The position numbers and the translations under genes are program-made. Positions 19,302 through 27,729 of a stretch of 64,000 bases of DNA are shown piece by piece (position 1 is the stretch's first letter; each line of letters starts with the position of its first letter). The notes beneath the pieces were generated by a model. That model had not been told where the DNA came from, made no database searches, and saw only the letters and a program-made list of their open reading frames with translations. Source of the DNA: Halorubrum sp. DM2. Its GTDB lineage: Archaea; Halobacteriota; Halobacteria; Halobacteriales; Haloferacaceae. The stretch covers positions 778,894 to 842,893 of the forward strand of contig NZ_LR594487.1 in NCBI RefSeq assembly GCF_901686465.1. The letters are read 5' to 3'.

Positions 19302-19716
19302 CGGCTCGGGCGCGGACCGCGAGACGACGACCGCGCCCGACACCGACCCGCGGTTCGCGGTCCCGCTGCGCGGCGTCGCGGTCGACCCCGAGACGCGCTG
19401 TGCGCACTGGGACGACCCCGTCGACGTGATCGCGCTCCGGTTCGGCTGCTGTGAGGCGTACTACCCCTGCGACGCCTGTCACGACGCGGCCGCCGACCAC
19501 GAGGCGGTCCCGTGGCCCCGCGAGCGCTTCGACGAGCCGGCGGTCCTGTGCGGGGTCTGTCGGACGACCCTCACCGCTCGGGAGTACCTCGATAGCGGCG
19601 ACGACGCCTGTCCCGCGTGCGGGGCCGCGTTCAATCCGGGGTGCCGGAAACACCGCGACCGGTACTTCGAGACCGAAGACGCCGTAGAATCCGGGAACGG
19701 CGACGAGAGCTTATAA
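19282..19716 (+). CDS. CHY zinc-finger protein
   Basis: 144 aa with a CHY-type zinc-finger domain after a short acidic leader: RCAHW, FGCCEAYYPCDACHD, LCGVCRTTL, CPACGAAFNPGCRKH, YF. All Cys/His ligands are present. The ATG at 19282 lies inside the 3' end of trmY, so translation is coupled. CHY fingers bind zinc and often partner with RNA or ubiquitin-like systems in eukaryotes; the archaeal role is unknown. The stop codon forms part of a TTATAAA that may serve the next element. Confidence 0.85.
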   Translation: MATPATDGSGADRETTTAPDTDPRFAVPLRGVAVDPETRCAHWDDPVDVIALRFGCCEAYYPCDACHDAAADHEAVPWPRERFDEPAVLCGVCRTTLTAREYLDSGDDACPACGAAFNPGCRKHRDRYFETEDAVESGNGDESL

Positions 19717-20102
19717 ACGGAGCATGCGGTGCGGTGGCGCGTGCCTGCGAGCGCCCGGAGGGCGCGAGACAGCACGCGCGAGGGAGTCGACCGGTCGGAG
19801 CAACGCGGAGACCGGTCGACGAGGCTGGGGAGGCGTGAGGTGCTGTTGCTGTGCGGGGGCGGGACTCGAAGGGGCAGCCGCGAGGACGAAGCACGACGAC
19901 GCAAGCAGCGTGGCGCTACGCGCCACGGGCAGCCGGCGGCTCCGCCGCCGGCGACACCACAGCGAAGGAACGTAGTGACTGAGCGAGGAGCGCAGCGAGT
20001 CGCGCGAGTCCCGCGAGCGAAAGCGAGCGGGACCACGAAAGACGCAGCGCCGAGCGAAGCGAGGCGACCGTCTTTCGGAGGTCCTCGCGGCTGGGGCTTC
20101 GG
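19711..20102 (+). repeat. Structured repeat element, copy A (possible ncRNA)
   Basis: About 390 bp lacking a credible gene. In order: TTATAAA at 19711; block GGTGGCGCGTGCCTGCGAGCG (one base over 20 nt, positions 19733-19753); hairpin 19751-19765; block 19764-19783; hairpin of 11-bp arms 19786-19796/19810-19820; block 19821-19880 containing GACTCGAAGGGGC. A long-range stem pairs 19875-19887 with 20081-20093 and encloses further hairpins (19910-19926, 19932-19952, about 20009-20034). It ends with GGGCTTCGG. The same blocks occur, inverted, at 60.3-60.75 kb with different but still complementary stems. The rest of the spacer to the tRNA (20103-20301) shows nothing recognisable. Confidence 0.75.
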
Positions 20103-20301
20103 TGGTCGTGTCCACAGAAGCAACTGCGTCGTAGCGATCGACAGGGGTTTCGAGAGCGTTCTCACCGGAACCGAACCACCACGCGTCACGTACTGTTTCC
20201 GGGACAGCGGCGGTGTCGGTCCGGCCGGGACGGTATCCGGCGACCGCGTATCGCCCCCCTTTCGGAAGGATTAAAAGAACGAACGGCTTTCGTTCAGGTG
20301 C

Positions 20302-20374
20302 GGGCCGGTGGGGTAGCTTGGTATCCTTCGGCCTTCGGGTGGCCGTAACCACGATTCAAATTCGTGCCGGCCCA
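20302..20374 (+). tRNA. tRNA-Pro (CGG)
   Basis: 73-nt cloverleaf. The acceptor GGGCCGG pairs with CCGGCCC plus discriminator A. The anticodon stem CGGCC/GGCCG holds loop TTCGGGT with anticodon CGG. The T arm is CACGA TTCAAAT TCGTG. No intron and no encoded CCA, as usual in archaea. Confidence 0.93.
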
Positions 20375-20466
20375 CTTCTCCCGCATCCGTTTCAAGTGAT
20401 GAGCGATAGCACTCGATCTTCGATTCACCGAACCGATTGAATAGCCGGAGCGAAAACGATCGATCG

Positions 20467-21261
20467 ATGCCAACCGAGACCGTCGCGGGCGTCGACTGGG
20501 CGGGCGGCGCGTGGATCGCAGTCGTGTTCGATGGCGAGGACGAACCGCAGTGCCGCCTCGAAGCGGACCTCGAAACCCTCTGGAACGACGGCGTCGACCG
20601 AATCCTCGTTGACGTGCCGATCGGCCTCCCGGACGGTCCGGAGACCCTCGCAAACCGCGAGACCGTCGACTCGGCCGCGCGGTCGGCCGCCGAGCGCCCG
20701 AGCAGCGTCTTTCCCGTGCCCTCGCGCGGGGCGTGCGAACTGGCGTGCGACGGCGCGGACTACGAGACGGTGAGCGAGCAGAACCGTGCGGACCTCGACA
20801 AGGGGCTCAGCCGGCAGTCCTACCACATCGCGCCGGCGGTCGGCGCGGTCGACGCGTTCCTCCAGGAAGACGAGACGGCGCGGAAACACGTCATGGAGGC
20901 ACACCCAGAAGTGTGTTTCCGCGGGCTGAACGGCCGCCGCCTCGACCGCTCGAAGACCACCGCGCCGGGCGTCGGCGAGCGCCTCGCCGCCCTCGACGGC
21001 CACCTCGACGAGCCGGGCGCAACGCTCGGACGGATCTGCCGAGAGCTGGTCGACGCCGAATCCGGGACCGACGACGACGCCCCGAGCGAGTCGGCGGCCG
21101 CCGACCCCACCGTCGACGACGCGGTGGACGCGCTCGGGCTGGCGGTGGTCGCCCGGCACGCGGTCGACGACCTCCGGTTCCTCCCGGGCGACGCGACCTA
21201 CCGAGACGCCGAGGGGATCCCGATGCGGATGGCCTACTGGAGCGACGACCCGCTGGCGTGA
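20467..21261 (+). CDS. DUF429 family protein
   Basis: 264-aa soluble protein. The N-terminus VAGVDWAGGAWIAVVFDG is the RNase H-like first strand with conserved Asp seen in DUF429. It is followed by ILVDVPIGLPDG, the SVFPVPSR segment, AHPEVCFRGLN and the C-terminal DDAVDALGLAVVA. These acidic residues could form a nuclease-like centre, but activity is not established for the family. Located 92 bp after tRNA-Pro. Confidence 0.85.
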   Translation: MPTETVAGVDWAGGAWIAVVFDGEDEPQCRLEADLETLWNDGVDRILVDVPIGLPDGPETLANRETVDSAARSAAERPSSVFPVPSRGACELACDGADYETVSEQNRADLDKGLSRQSYHIAPAVGAVDAFLQEDETARKHVMEAHPEVCFRGLNGRRLDRSKTTAPGVGERLAALDGHLDEPGATLGRICRELVDAESGTDDDAPSESAAADPTVDDAVDALGLAVVARHAVDDLRFLPGDATYRDAEGIPMRMAYWSDDPLA

Positions 21262-21307
21262 CGCTATCGGTAACCTTCAAGTCGCTCTGTCGCCCGCTAC
21301 GACACGA

Positions 21308-22009
21308 ATGAAACTCTTCTCCTCGCGGGCGGATCGCCGGCGGGGGATCGCGGCCGCGGTCGGTGTCGCGGTCCTCGCGGTCGGGCTCTACGTCCTCGTG
21401 AGCCGCTACGCCGGCTTTCTCACCGACCGGCAGGCCCTCCGCACGTGGCTCGACGGGTTCGGAGTCTTCGCGCCGATCGTCTTCATCGGCATTCAGGCCC
21501 TCCAAGTCATCGTCGCCCCGATTCCGGGACAGGTGGTCGCCGTGGTCGCGGGGTACCTCTTCGGCTCGTTCTGGGGCACCGTGTACAGCCTCACCGGCGT
21601 CCTCATCGGCAGCGCGGTCGCGTTCTCGCTCTCGAAGCGGTTCGGTCGCTCCTTCGTCGAGAGCGTCCTCCACGAAGACGTCGTCGCCCGATTCGACGGC
21701 TTCGTCGACACCGTGGGCATCCCCGGGTTGTTCGCGTTCGTCGTCGTCCCCGGGCTCCCCGACGACGCGATCTGCTTTCTGAGCGGGCTCACGAAGTGGT
21801 CGCTCCCCACCTTCATCGGCGTCATCGCCGTCGGTCGACTCCCGGCGTACGTGTTGGCCGTCCACGCCGGTGGCGAGATCGCGAACGGGCAGTTCCTCTC
21901 GGCGATAGCGCTCCTCGCGCTCATCGTGGTCGCGTCGGCGGTCGGCTACTACAAGCAAGAGGCGGTCCGCGACCTCGTCGAGCGCATCGAACCGCGGCTG
22001 CCCTTTTGA
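21308..22009 (+). CDS. TVP38/TMEM64 (VTT domain) membrane protein
   Basis: 233-aa polytopic protein of the DedA/VTT superfamily. Features are the N-terminal membrane helix, the segment QVIVAPIPGQVVAVVAGYLFG, GSAVAFSLSKRFGR and VVPGLPDDAICFLSGLT, which together form the VTT core with its re-entrant loops. Relatives scramble lipids or move small solutes. The C-terminus ends shortly after a last hydrophobic helix. ATG 21308 fits the start of the basic leader. Confidence 0.88.
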   Translation: MKLFSSRADRRRGIAAAVGVAVLAVGLYVLVSRYAGFLTDRQALRTWLDGFGVFAPIVFIGIQALQVIVAPIPGQVVAVVAGYLFGSFWGTVYSLTGVLIGSAVAFSLSKRFGRSFVESVLHEDVVARFDGFVDTVGIPGLFAFVVVPGLPDDAICFLSGLTKWSLPTFIGVIAVGRLPAYVLAVHAGGEIANGQFLSAIALLALIVVASAVGYYKQEAVRDLVERIEPRLPF

Positions 22010-22057
22010 GCGGCGGGCCCGGGCGGCTACCGGTCCGCCACCGGGCCGCTTCCCGGC

Positions 22058-22483
22058 TCACCCCCACGTCCACTGGTAGTCGAGGACGAACCGGTACAAC
22101 CCGCTGATGAGGATCGCGGGCACGTTCGCGACGAGCGCGACCATCCCGCCCCACTCGACGAGCGCGTAGAGGACGCCGATCTGGATCGGCCACGCGGTCC
22201 CGCGAACGAGGTTCGTCTTGAGCATGCCGCGGAAGTACTCGGAGACGCCCGTGTTCTGGCGCGCCCGGAACGTCCACGCGTTGTTGAACACGTACGAGAG
22301 GAGGATCGTGATCTCGATGGCGATCGTCGCGGCGAGGAGATAGTTCAGCCCGGCGACGCTATCGAACAGCCACAACAGGCACATCTGGATCCCCGCGGTG
22401 AACGCGCCGACGACGATGAACCGACGCATCTGGACCGCGAGCGGGCCGCTCGCGAAGCTGCGTAACGTCGCGCGGATCATCAC
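22058..22483 (-). CDS. GtrA-family membrane protein
   Basis: 141 aa with four hydrophobic segments: FIVVGAFTAGIQM, YLLAATIAIEITILLSYVFNN, IQIGVLYALVEWGGM, and NVPAILISGLYRFVLDY with the family ending YQWTWG. GtrA proteins flip lipid-linked sugars or assist surface polysaccharide synthesis. Its ATG overlaps the stop of the sulfatase-like gene by 4 bp, so the two are translated together and probably act on a cell-surface glycan. Confidence 0.88.
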   Translation of the reverse strand: MMIRATLRSFASGPLAVQMRRFIVVGAFTAGIQMCLLWLFDSVAGLNYLLAATIAIEITILLSYVFNNAWTFRARQNTGVSEYFRGMLKTNLVRGTAWPIQIGVLYALVEWGGMVALVANVPAILISGLYRFVLDYQWTWG

Positions 22484-24042
22484 TTGTACCCGAGCGCTTC
22501 GAGACGGGCTTCAAGATCCTCGTCGACCTCGTCGTCGCCGTCCTCGCCACGCTCGGCGGCCGCTGCCGCGCCGCGCTCGCGGAGCAGCTCCGCGTGGTCG
22601 TCGACGACCGGCTTCAACCGGTCGATAACCGCCTGTGCTCGCTCGTCGGGGTCGACCGCGAGGTTCTCCTGTTGGGTCGGGTCCGAGGGGCGGTGGTACA
22701 GCTCGACGTCGCCGGCGTCGACGTTCTCGATGTACGTCCAGTCGTCGTCGCGTGCGCTGACGAGCAGGTCGCCGTCGGCCAGCGATCGGGGAATCGGCTG
22801 CTGGGTCACCTCCTCGCCGCGGACGGTCACCGAGACGACGGGATCGTCGGTCGGCTCGGCGGCCGTTTCGGCTGTCGGTTCGGCTGCCGGCTCGTCGGCA
22901 GAATCGTCCGCCGGGTCCTCGGGGGACGCCGCGTCGCCGCGGAGCGCCGGGAGGAGCGACTCGCCGTGCCACTTCGCGGACGGCTCGACGCCCAGCAGGT
23001 CGGCGACGGTGGGCGGGATGGCGTCGAGTCCCACGTGGCCGTCGACGCGCCCGCCGTCGAGGCCGGGCACGTCCGCCACGAGCGGGACGTGGATCAGCTC
23101 GTCGTACAGTTTCGGATAGTGGGCGAGGTGGCCGTGGTCCTGGAACTCCTCGCCGTGGTCGCCCGCGAGCAACACCGCGGTGTCGTCGGCGACGCCCGCA
23201 GCGTCCAGGCTGTCGAGCAGCCGGCCGACGCTGGCGTCGACCTGTCGTACCGTCGCCTGATACAGCGTCCGCAGTTCGCGGAGGGTCCGCTCGCCCACTT
23301 CGAGCCCGAGGCTCGTCCGGGCGTGCGCGTGAAGCATCTGGTGGGTCCCGAGGATGCCGTCCGACACCTCGCGGATGTACCGCGGCGCGGGAACGTACGG
23401 GGTGTGGGTGTCCATGTAGTGGACCCACAGGAAGAACGGCTCGTCGGTGTCGTCGACGAACTTGGTCGCGGCGTCCTCGACGTCGAACATGCGCGAGGCG
23501 TCGAGGAACGGGCGGTCGTCGGCGTCGCCGCGGAGCTTCGAGCCGAGCCGACGGACCGGCGAGGTCGCGAGCTGGATCCACGCCTCGACGGTCGGGTGCG
23601 CGGCGAGATAGCGGCTGTACCGGCTGGAGCCGACGCTCGTGACGAACGGCTCGAACTCGTCGAACCCGTCCGGATACCCCCAGTGGTCGGTGAGGAAGCC
23701 GTTTGCGGCGTTGAAGCCGCCGGTCGCGACGCCCGCCTTGGAGAGCACTTCCGCGAGGGTGTCCGACTCGTCGACGCCGATGCCGCCCGACCGGGCGAAC
23801 ACCGGCTCGGACGCGAGGATCGAGGGGAACGAGAACGGCGTCCAGTTGCCCGTCGCGAACGCGCGGTCGAACACGGTCCCGCCGTCCGCGAGCCCGTCTA
23901 TCACCGGCGAGTGGCGCTCGGCGTCGTACGGGGAGACGGCGTCCGCGCGCAGCGAGTCGACCGTAACGAGGACGACGTTCGAGACGGTCGCGTCCCCGTC
24001 CGGCGCGTCCACGGCTGAAGCGGTCGACGAGTCGGATGTCAT
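22480..24042 (-). CDS. Sulfatase/phosphoglycerol transferase-superfamily protein
   Basis: 520-aa alkaline-phosphatase-fold hydrolase. The metal site opens with LVTVDSLRADAVSPYD. The nucleophile region reads ATGNWTPFSFPS, without the CxPxR/SxPxR formylglycine signature of true sulfatases, so a Thr or Ser nucleophile (phosphotransferase-like) is more likely. GDHGEEFQDHGHLAH supplies the second metal site. An Ala/Glu/Thr-rich low-complexity insert lies around residues 365-400 (PADDSADEPAAEPTAE). ATG 24042 is chosen because the conserved domain starts 20 residues later. No signal peptide. Co-translated with the GtrA gene. Confidence 0.85.
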   Translation of the reverse strand: MTSDSSTASAVDAPDGDATVSNVVLVTVDSLRADAVSPYDAERHSPVIDGLADGGTVFDRAFATGNWTPFSFPSILASEPVFARSGGIGVDESDTLAEVLSKAGVATGGFNAANGFLTDHWGYPDGFDEFEPFVTSVGSSRYSRYLAAHPTVEAWIQLATSPVRRLGSKLRGDADDRPFLDASRMFDVEDAATKFVDDTDEPFFLWVHYMDTHTPYVPAPRYIREVSDGILGTHQMLHAHARTSLGLEVGERTLRELRTLYQATVRQVDASVGRLLDSLDAAGVADDTAVLLAGDHGEEFQDHGHLAHYPKLYDELIHVPLVADVPGLDGGRVDGHVGLDAIPPTVADLLGVEPSAKWHGESLLPALRGDAASPEDPADDSADEPAAEPTAETAAEPTDDPVVSVTVRGEEVTQQPIPRSLADGDLLVSARDDDWTYIENVDAGDVELYHRPSDPTQQENLAVDPDERAQAVIDRLKPVVDDHAELLRERGAAAAAERGEDGDDEVDEDLEARLEALGYK

Positions 24043-24201
24043 AGGGTGTAAGGTGAATTCCCGCGTACCGCACGCTCGGCGTGCGGTGCGCGAGAAATTG
24101 CGGATATATTTGGAGTGGCGCCTGCCAGCGGCTTGAGGATTTCGATCACCGATGTCGGACGGCGAGGTAGCTATTTGTCGGCACCGACCCACGGGGGTCG
24201 T

Positions 24202-25158
24202 ATGCGTGACACGCCGACGGGCCGGCCGGTCGACGAGGGACGCCTCCCGGAACCGATCGCCGCCGACGAGATCCCGGACGCGGTCCCGGGTCGCTCCCGC
24301 GCGATCGAGACGAACGGCGTGACGCTCCACGTCGTCGAGGCCGGCCCCGAAGACGGGAAACTGCTCGTGTTGCTCCACGGCTTTCCGGAGTTCTGGTACG
24401 GGTGGCACGAGGCGATCGCGCCGCTCGCGAACGCGGGCTACCGCGTCGTCGTCCCCGACCAGCGCGGCTACAACTGCTCGGAGAAGCCGCCGGCCGTGAG
24501 CGACTATCACATCGACGAACTCGCGCTCGACATCGTCGGCCTGATCGACGCCTACGACCGCGAGACGGCCGCCGTCGCCGGCCACGACTGGGGCGCGGCG
24601 GTGGCGTGGTGGCTCGCGCTCGGTCACGAGTCCCGGCTCTCGGAGCTGGTCGCGGTCAACGTCCCGCACCCGAGCGTCTTCGAGCGGGCGCTGCGAGGGT
24701 CGTGGGACCAGCGGCTCAAGAGCTGGTACATGCTTGCGTTCCAGCTGCCGAAGCTCCCCGAGGCGGTCGCCAGCGCGGGGAACTGGCGGCTGGCGACGAA
24801 CGCGCTGCGGGACACGAGCGCGCCCGGCACGTTCTCCGACGAGGACCTGCGCCGGTACCGCCGAGCGTGGAACCGCCACGGGGCCTTCGAGGCGATGGTG
24901 AACTGGTACCGCGCGATCGTCCGCGACCGCCCGGAGCCGGCCAAAACGGAGGTGAGCGTCCCGACACTCGTGATCTGGGGCGCGCAAGACCAGTTCCTCG
25001 CGCGGCGACTGGCCAACAAGAGCGTCGAACGCTGCGAGGACGGCCGCCTGCTCGTGATCGACGAGGCGACCCACTGGGTCGTCCACGAACACCCGCACCG
25101 CGTCGCGGAGGCGATTGCCGACCACGCCGACCCGCTGCCGCCGGGCGCGCGCGAGTGA
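24202..25158 (+). CDS. Alpha/beta hydrolase, epoxide hydrolase-like
   Basis: 318 aa. The oxyanion region is LLHGFPEFWYGWHE, the nucleophile elbow is GHDWGAAVAW with Asp as nucleophile (epoxide hydrolase/haloalkane dehalogenase type), the acid is in WGAQDQF and the base His is in EATHWVVHEHP. The cap domain is present in the middle. An N-terminal extension of about 35 residues precedes the fold. Likely hydrolyses an epoxide or ester; substrate unknown. Confidence 0.87.
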   Translation: MRDTPTGRPVDEGRLPEPIAADEIPDAVPGRSRAIETNGVTLHVVEAGPEDGKLLVLLHGFPEFWYGWHEAIAPLANAGYRVVVPDQRGYNCSEKPPAVSDYHIDELALDIVGLIDAYDRETAAVAGHDWGAAVAWWLALGHESRLSELVAVNVPHPSVFERALRGSWDQRLKSWYMLAFQLPKLPEAVASAGNWRLATNALRDTSAPGTFSDEDLRRYRRAWNRHGAFEAMVNWYRAIVRDRPEPAKTEVSVPTLVIWGAQDQFLARRLANKSVERCEDGRLLVIDEATHWVVHEHPHRVAEAIADHADPLPPGARE

Positions 25159-25301
25159 GAACGGAGAACTGTATTCGGCTCGTATCGGCTCTAAAACACC
25201 GTATTCTCCGATCGTAGCAGTGACTCGGCAGCCATTGCGTCGAATACTGTCCTCGTCTCATCGCCACAAAGGTTATATCTGCCCTCGACCAAAGGACAGA
25301 T

Positions 25302-25583
25302 ATGAGTAAACACTTCGAAGACGCACGGTACTACCTCGGTCGAGCGACGGAACACGCGAAGGCGGGCGTCGCAGAGGAGTTGGAGCCGGTCGAAACGCGC
25401 GTGAAGGAGCTCGTCGGCCGAGAGGACGAGGAGCCGGAGCCGGAACCGTCGCGGCTGGACAAGCTCCAAGCGGACCTGAAACGGATCGAGGAGCGCGCCG
25501 AGGGCGAGGCCCGCGAGGCGGTCGCGTCTGCCCGCGAGCGCGTCGCCGAGTACCGGGGCAAAGACGCCGCCGCCGCGGAGTAG
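25302..25583 (+). CDS. Small acidic coiled-coil protein (haloarchaeal conserved)
   Basis: 93 aa, almost entirely helical and highly charged, with heptad-like segments (ARYYLGRATEHAKAGVAEEL, then LDKLQADLKRIEERAEGEAR) joined by a Glu/Pro linker. I believe similar proteins are common in haloarchaea (DUF7553-like), but the name is from memory. A TATA-like TTATAT sits about 28-33 nt upstream of ATG 25302, supporting transcription. No enzymatic motif. Confidence 0.7.
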   Translation: MSKHFEDARYYLGRATEHAKAGVAEELEPVETRVKELVGREDEEPEPEPSRLDKLQADLKRIEERAEGEAREAVASARERVAEYRGKDAAAAE

Positions 25584-25591
25584 ACCGTCGA

Positions 25592-26131
25592 CTACCGGAC
25601 CGGCGGCGATCGGTCGTCCGGGACGGTCGCGTCCGCGTCGACGCCGATCCGCTCTTCTGCGGGCACGACCGCGTACTCGATACCTGCGTTCTCGAACAGC
25701 GATCGCGCGCGCTCGATTCCTGCCTGCGCGTCGACGTCGGTCGCGCGGTAGTGCCGGATCGGGTGGCGGATCCACGACGGCTCCCAGTGGGCGTACACGT
25801 CCGTCGTCGAGCGGTCCGTCCCGGTGTACAGCGCGAGGTGGAGTTGGGTGTCGCTGGCGAGCGCACCTTCGGGGTAGCGGACCCAGCTGGCGACGGTCGT
25901 CTCCGGCGGCGTCGCGTACGCCCGGTACTTGAGCGAGGAGACGAGGTTGCGGACGAAGCTGAGCCGGTGGAGCTGCGCCTCGACGACCGGGGACGGCTTG
26001 TGGAGCGTGAACGCGTACTGCTCGCGGGGCGTCTCGCGCTCGGCGTAGAGGCCGACGAGCGACAGCGGCGCGTGGAGCAGGCTAGCGACGCGCTGCCGAA
26101 GACGTTCGAGGAAGCGGAGTTCGTGAGTCAT
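25592..26131 (-). CDS. Conserved hypothetical protein
   Basis: 179 aa, soluble, no recognised family. Composition is typical for the genome. The N-terminus is basic and helical (MTHELRFLERLRQRVASLL), the middle alternates strands (ASDTQLHLALYTGTD) and the end is acidic. It converges with the coiled-coil gene. Upstream is the tRNA-Val promoter region, with short direct repeats of GGTCGGGTTCGGGAT at 26147-26177. Function not inferable. Confidence 0.65.
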   Translation of the reverse strand: MTHELRFLERLRQRVASLLHAPLSLVGLYAERETPREQYAFTLHKPSPVVEAQLHRLSFVRNLVSSLKYRAYATPPETTVASWVRYPEGALASDTQLHLALYTGTDRSTTDVYAHWEPSWIRHPIRHYRATDVDAQAGIERARSLFENAGIEYAVVPAEERIGVDADATVPDDRSPPVR

Positions 26132-26231
26132 GCCGGGGGATCGGGTCGGGTTCGGGATCGGGTCGGGTTCGGGATGAAGCTTCGCCGTAAGGTAACGCTT
26201 AAGTCTGGAGGTCGGATACCTCGGAGTGCGC

Positions 26232-26306
26232 GGGTTGGTGGTCTAGTCAGGTTATGACGGCTCCTTCACACGGAGCAGGCCGGCGGTTCGAATCCGCCCC
26301 AACCCA
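26232..26306 (+). tRNA. tRNA-Val (CAC)
   Basis: 75-nt cloverleaf. Acceptor GGGTTGG/CCAACCC plus A; anticodon stem GCTCC/GGAGC with loop TTCACAC (anticodon CAC); T arm GGCGG TTCGAAT CCGCC. It marks the left edge of the accessory region and is followed within 170 bp by an integrase-like remnant. Confidence 0.94.
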
Positions 26307-26471
26307 TACGCTTCCTGTGTTTTTCTGAAGGAAACGACCCCCTATCACGTCCAGCGATTTTGGAGTCGATCTTTTTCAAGTCGCCTGCGGTCGGCGCATC
26401 TACATCGTCGCCTTCTGCTAGTTACAATAAAAGAGAACTGCCGCGATCGTAAAAGTATTGGGTATATTTTT

Positions 26472-26561
26472 CACGCACGACACCATCAGGATAAACAGCA
26501 CGACCTTGCCGCGACACAGGCCCAGTTACGCCACGAGTCGGTGAAGACTACGCTGAAGTAG
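26472..26561 (+). pseudogene. Remnant of a tyrosine recombinase C-terminus
   Basis: A short frame ends DLAATQAQLRHESVKTTLK then TAG. The pattern (a hydrophobic helix, then LxHxSxxTT) is that of the box II His/Tyr region of XerC/D-like integrases, but the catalytic Tyr that normally follows is lost to the stop. The frame has no start. Lying just downstream of tRNA-Val, it looks like the tail of an element that once integrated there. The rest of 26307-26724 holds no other gene that I can see. Confidence 0.45.
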
Positions 26562-26690
26562 GATAATGTCTCGGGTCGAATCGCGGTCTCTCGCCGCCAC
26601 CCGCCGAATCAGTTCAGGTCGGATGTTCTCCATCACATCGTCAAGCGGTGGTGTCGGTTCCGCTGCCGACTGCGCACGGACATCGACACG

Positions 26691-26698
26691 TAATATAT
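26691..26698 (+). promoter_or_regulatory. TATA box upstream of msrA
   Basis: TAATATAT lies 27-34 nt before an ATG at 26725 that is in frame with msrA and 81-88 nt before the homology-supported ATG at 26779. It therefore allows either a leaderless longer protein or a leader of about 55 nt. Confidence 0.6.
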
Positions 26699-26778
26699 AC
26701 GACTGCGAGCCTGACCGGTGGTAGATGCGGTGGGATCCACGACCCGCGCTTCGGCGATTCTCCAGGCTGGTGACTCCA

Positions 26779-27402
26779 ATGACGATTACAGAAACGCAGA
26801 TACGCGAGTACGACAGTCGGGCGATGAAGAGTGCGGAGACTGCCACGGCGACGTTCGGGATCGGGTGTTTCTGGGGACCGGATGCCCGGTTCGGCGCGAT
26901 GGACGGCGTGGTTCGCACCCGGGTCGGGTACGCCGGCGGAACGAAGGTCGATCCGACGTATCACTCCCTAGGCGACCACACGGAGGTGTTCCAAGTCGAG
27001 TTCGACTCTGACACGATACCGTACCGAGATCTCCTGAGTCAGGTGTTCCACTCGCACGACCCGCAGCACCAGACCAGAAAGACGCAGTATCAGAACATCG
27101 TGTTCGCTGCGACCGAAGACCAACGAGCAGTCCTCGACGAATTCCTCACGACGCGGGGACTCACTGCCGAAGGGATCGGAACACGCGTCGAACAGCTCTC
27201 GCGTTTCTACCCCGCTGAGGACTACCACCAGAAGTACAAGCTCCGGTCGGTCTCCTCGTTCATGGATGCATTCGAGGCGGCCGGATACGGCGATAAGGAG
27301 CTGCGCGAGTCGCCGATCGCTGCCAAGTTGAACGGGTACGCCGCCGGACACGACGTTGCTGTTGCCGAGGGCCTGTCGACACCCGATCGCGGGAGAGTAT
27401 AG
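26779..27402 (+). CDS. msrA: Peptide methionine sulfoxide reductase MsrA
   Basis: Repairs oxidised methionine (S-sulfoxide). The active-site Cys is in GIGCFWGPDARFG; usual MsrA has GCFW followed by a glutamate-rich loop, so this is the variant with GPDARFG. VGYAGGTKVDPTYHSL, EVFQVEFD and the C-terminal AEDYHQKY are conserved. I start at ATG 26779 (207 aa) because residues added by ATG 26725 are basic and unconserved, although the TATA position favours the longer form. It is the first gene of the accessory region. Confidence 0.9.
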   Translation: MTITETQIREYDSRAMKSAETATATFGIGCFWGPDARFGAMDGVVRTRVGYAGGTKVDPTYHSLGDHTEVFQVEFDSDTIPYRDLLSQVFHSHDPQHQTRKTQYQNIVFAATEDQRAVLDEFLTTRGLTAEGIGTRVEQLSRFYPAEDYHQKYKLRSVSSFMDAFEAAGYGDKELRESPIAAKLNGYAAGHDVAVAEGLSTPDRGRV

Positions 27403-27729
27403 ACATCGCCGGTTTGTCGACGGCAGTGTTCGCCGTCGACAAGGACTGCTCACAGAGAGGACAAGGCTTTCAGGCAGCGACCTGATCAACACGTTGACAT
27501 CCCGAACGCTGTGAGTGGCCGTAGTATTTCAACACATATCCGCAACGCGCCCTCCTCTGGTTCGGGAAAACTGCCTCATTAGAGATTGGTGTCGCTGCTG
27601 TCGGTCGGGTCGCCTCCTCTTACTCTCCGATCGTTCGCTGCTCGCTCTCGTCGTCTGCTCGTCATTACGGATATCTACATATTAGTTTATTATATTTCCG
27701 TGACAACAGGTAGACGGAGTACACCCAGT
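27403..27729. other. Intergenic, no gene seen
   Basis: About 330 bp between msrA and the GlcG-like gene. I see no coding frame with haloarchaeal bias. The last 60 bp are AT-rich, with TTTATTATAT around 27685-27695 as a possible TATA element about 35-45 nt before the next start. Confidence 0.5.

Noticed and set aside
19729-20274. 181-codon forward frame through structured element A
   Set aside because: Arg-rich, no start context, crosses all hairpins, and not conserved in frame with copy B.
26526-26918. 130-codon reverse frame opposite msrA
   Set aside because: Mostly antisense of msrA; its tail overlaps the integrase-like remnant on the other strand, which fits better.
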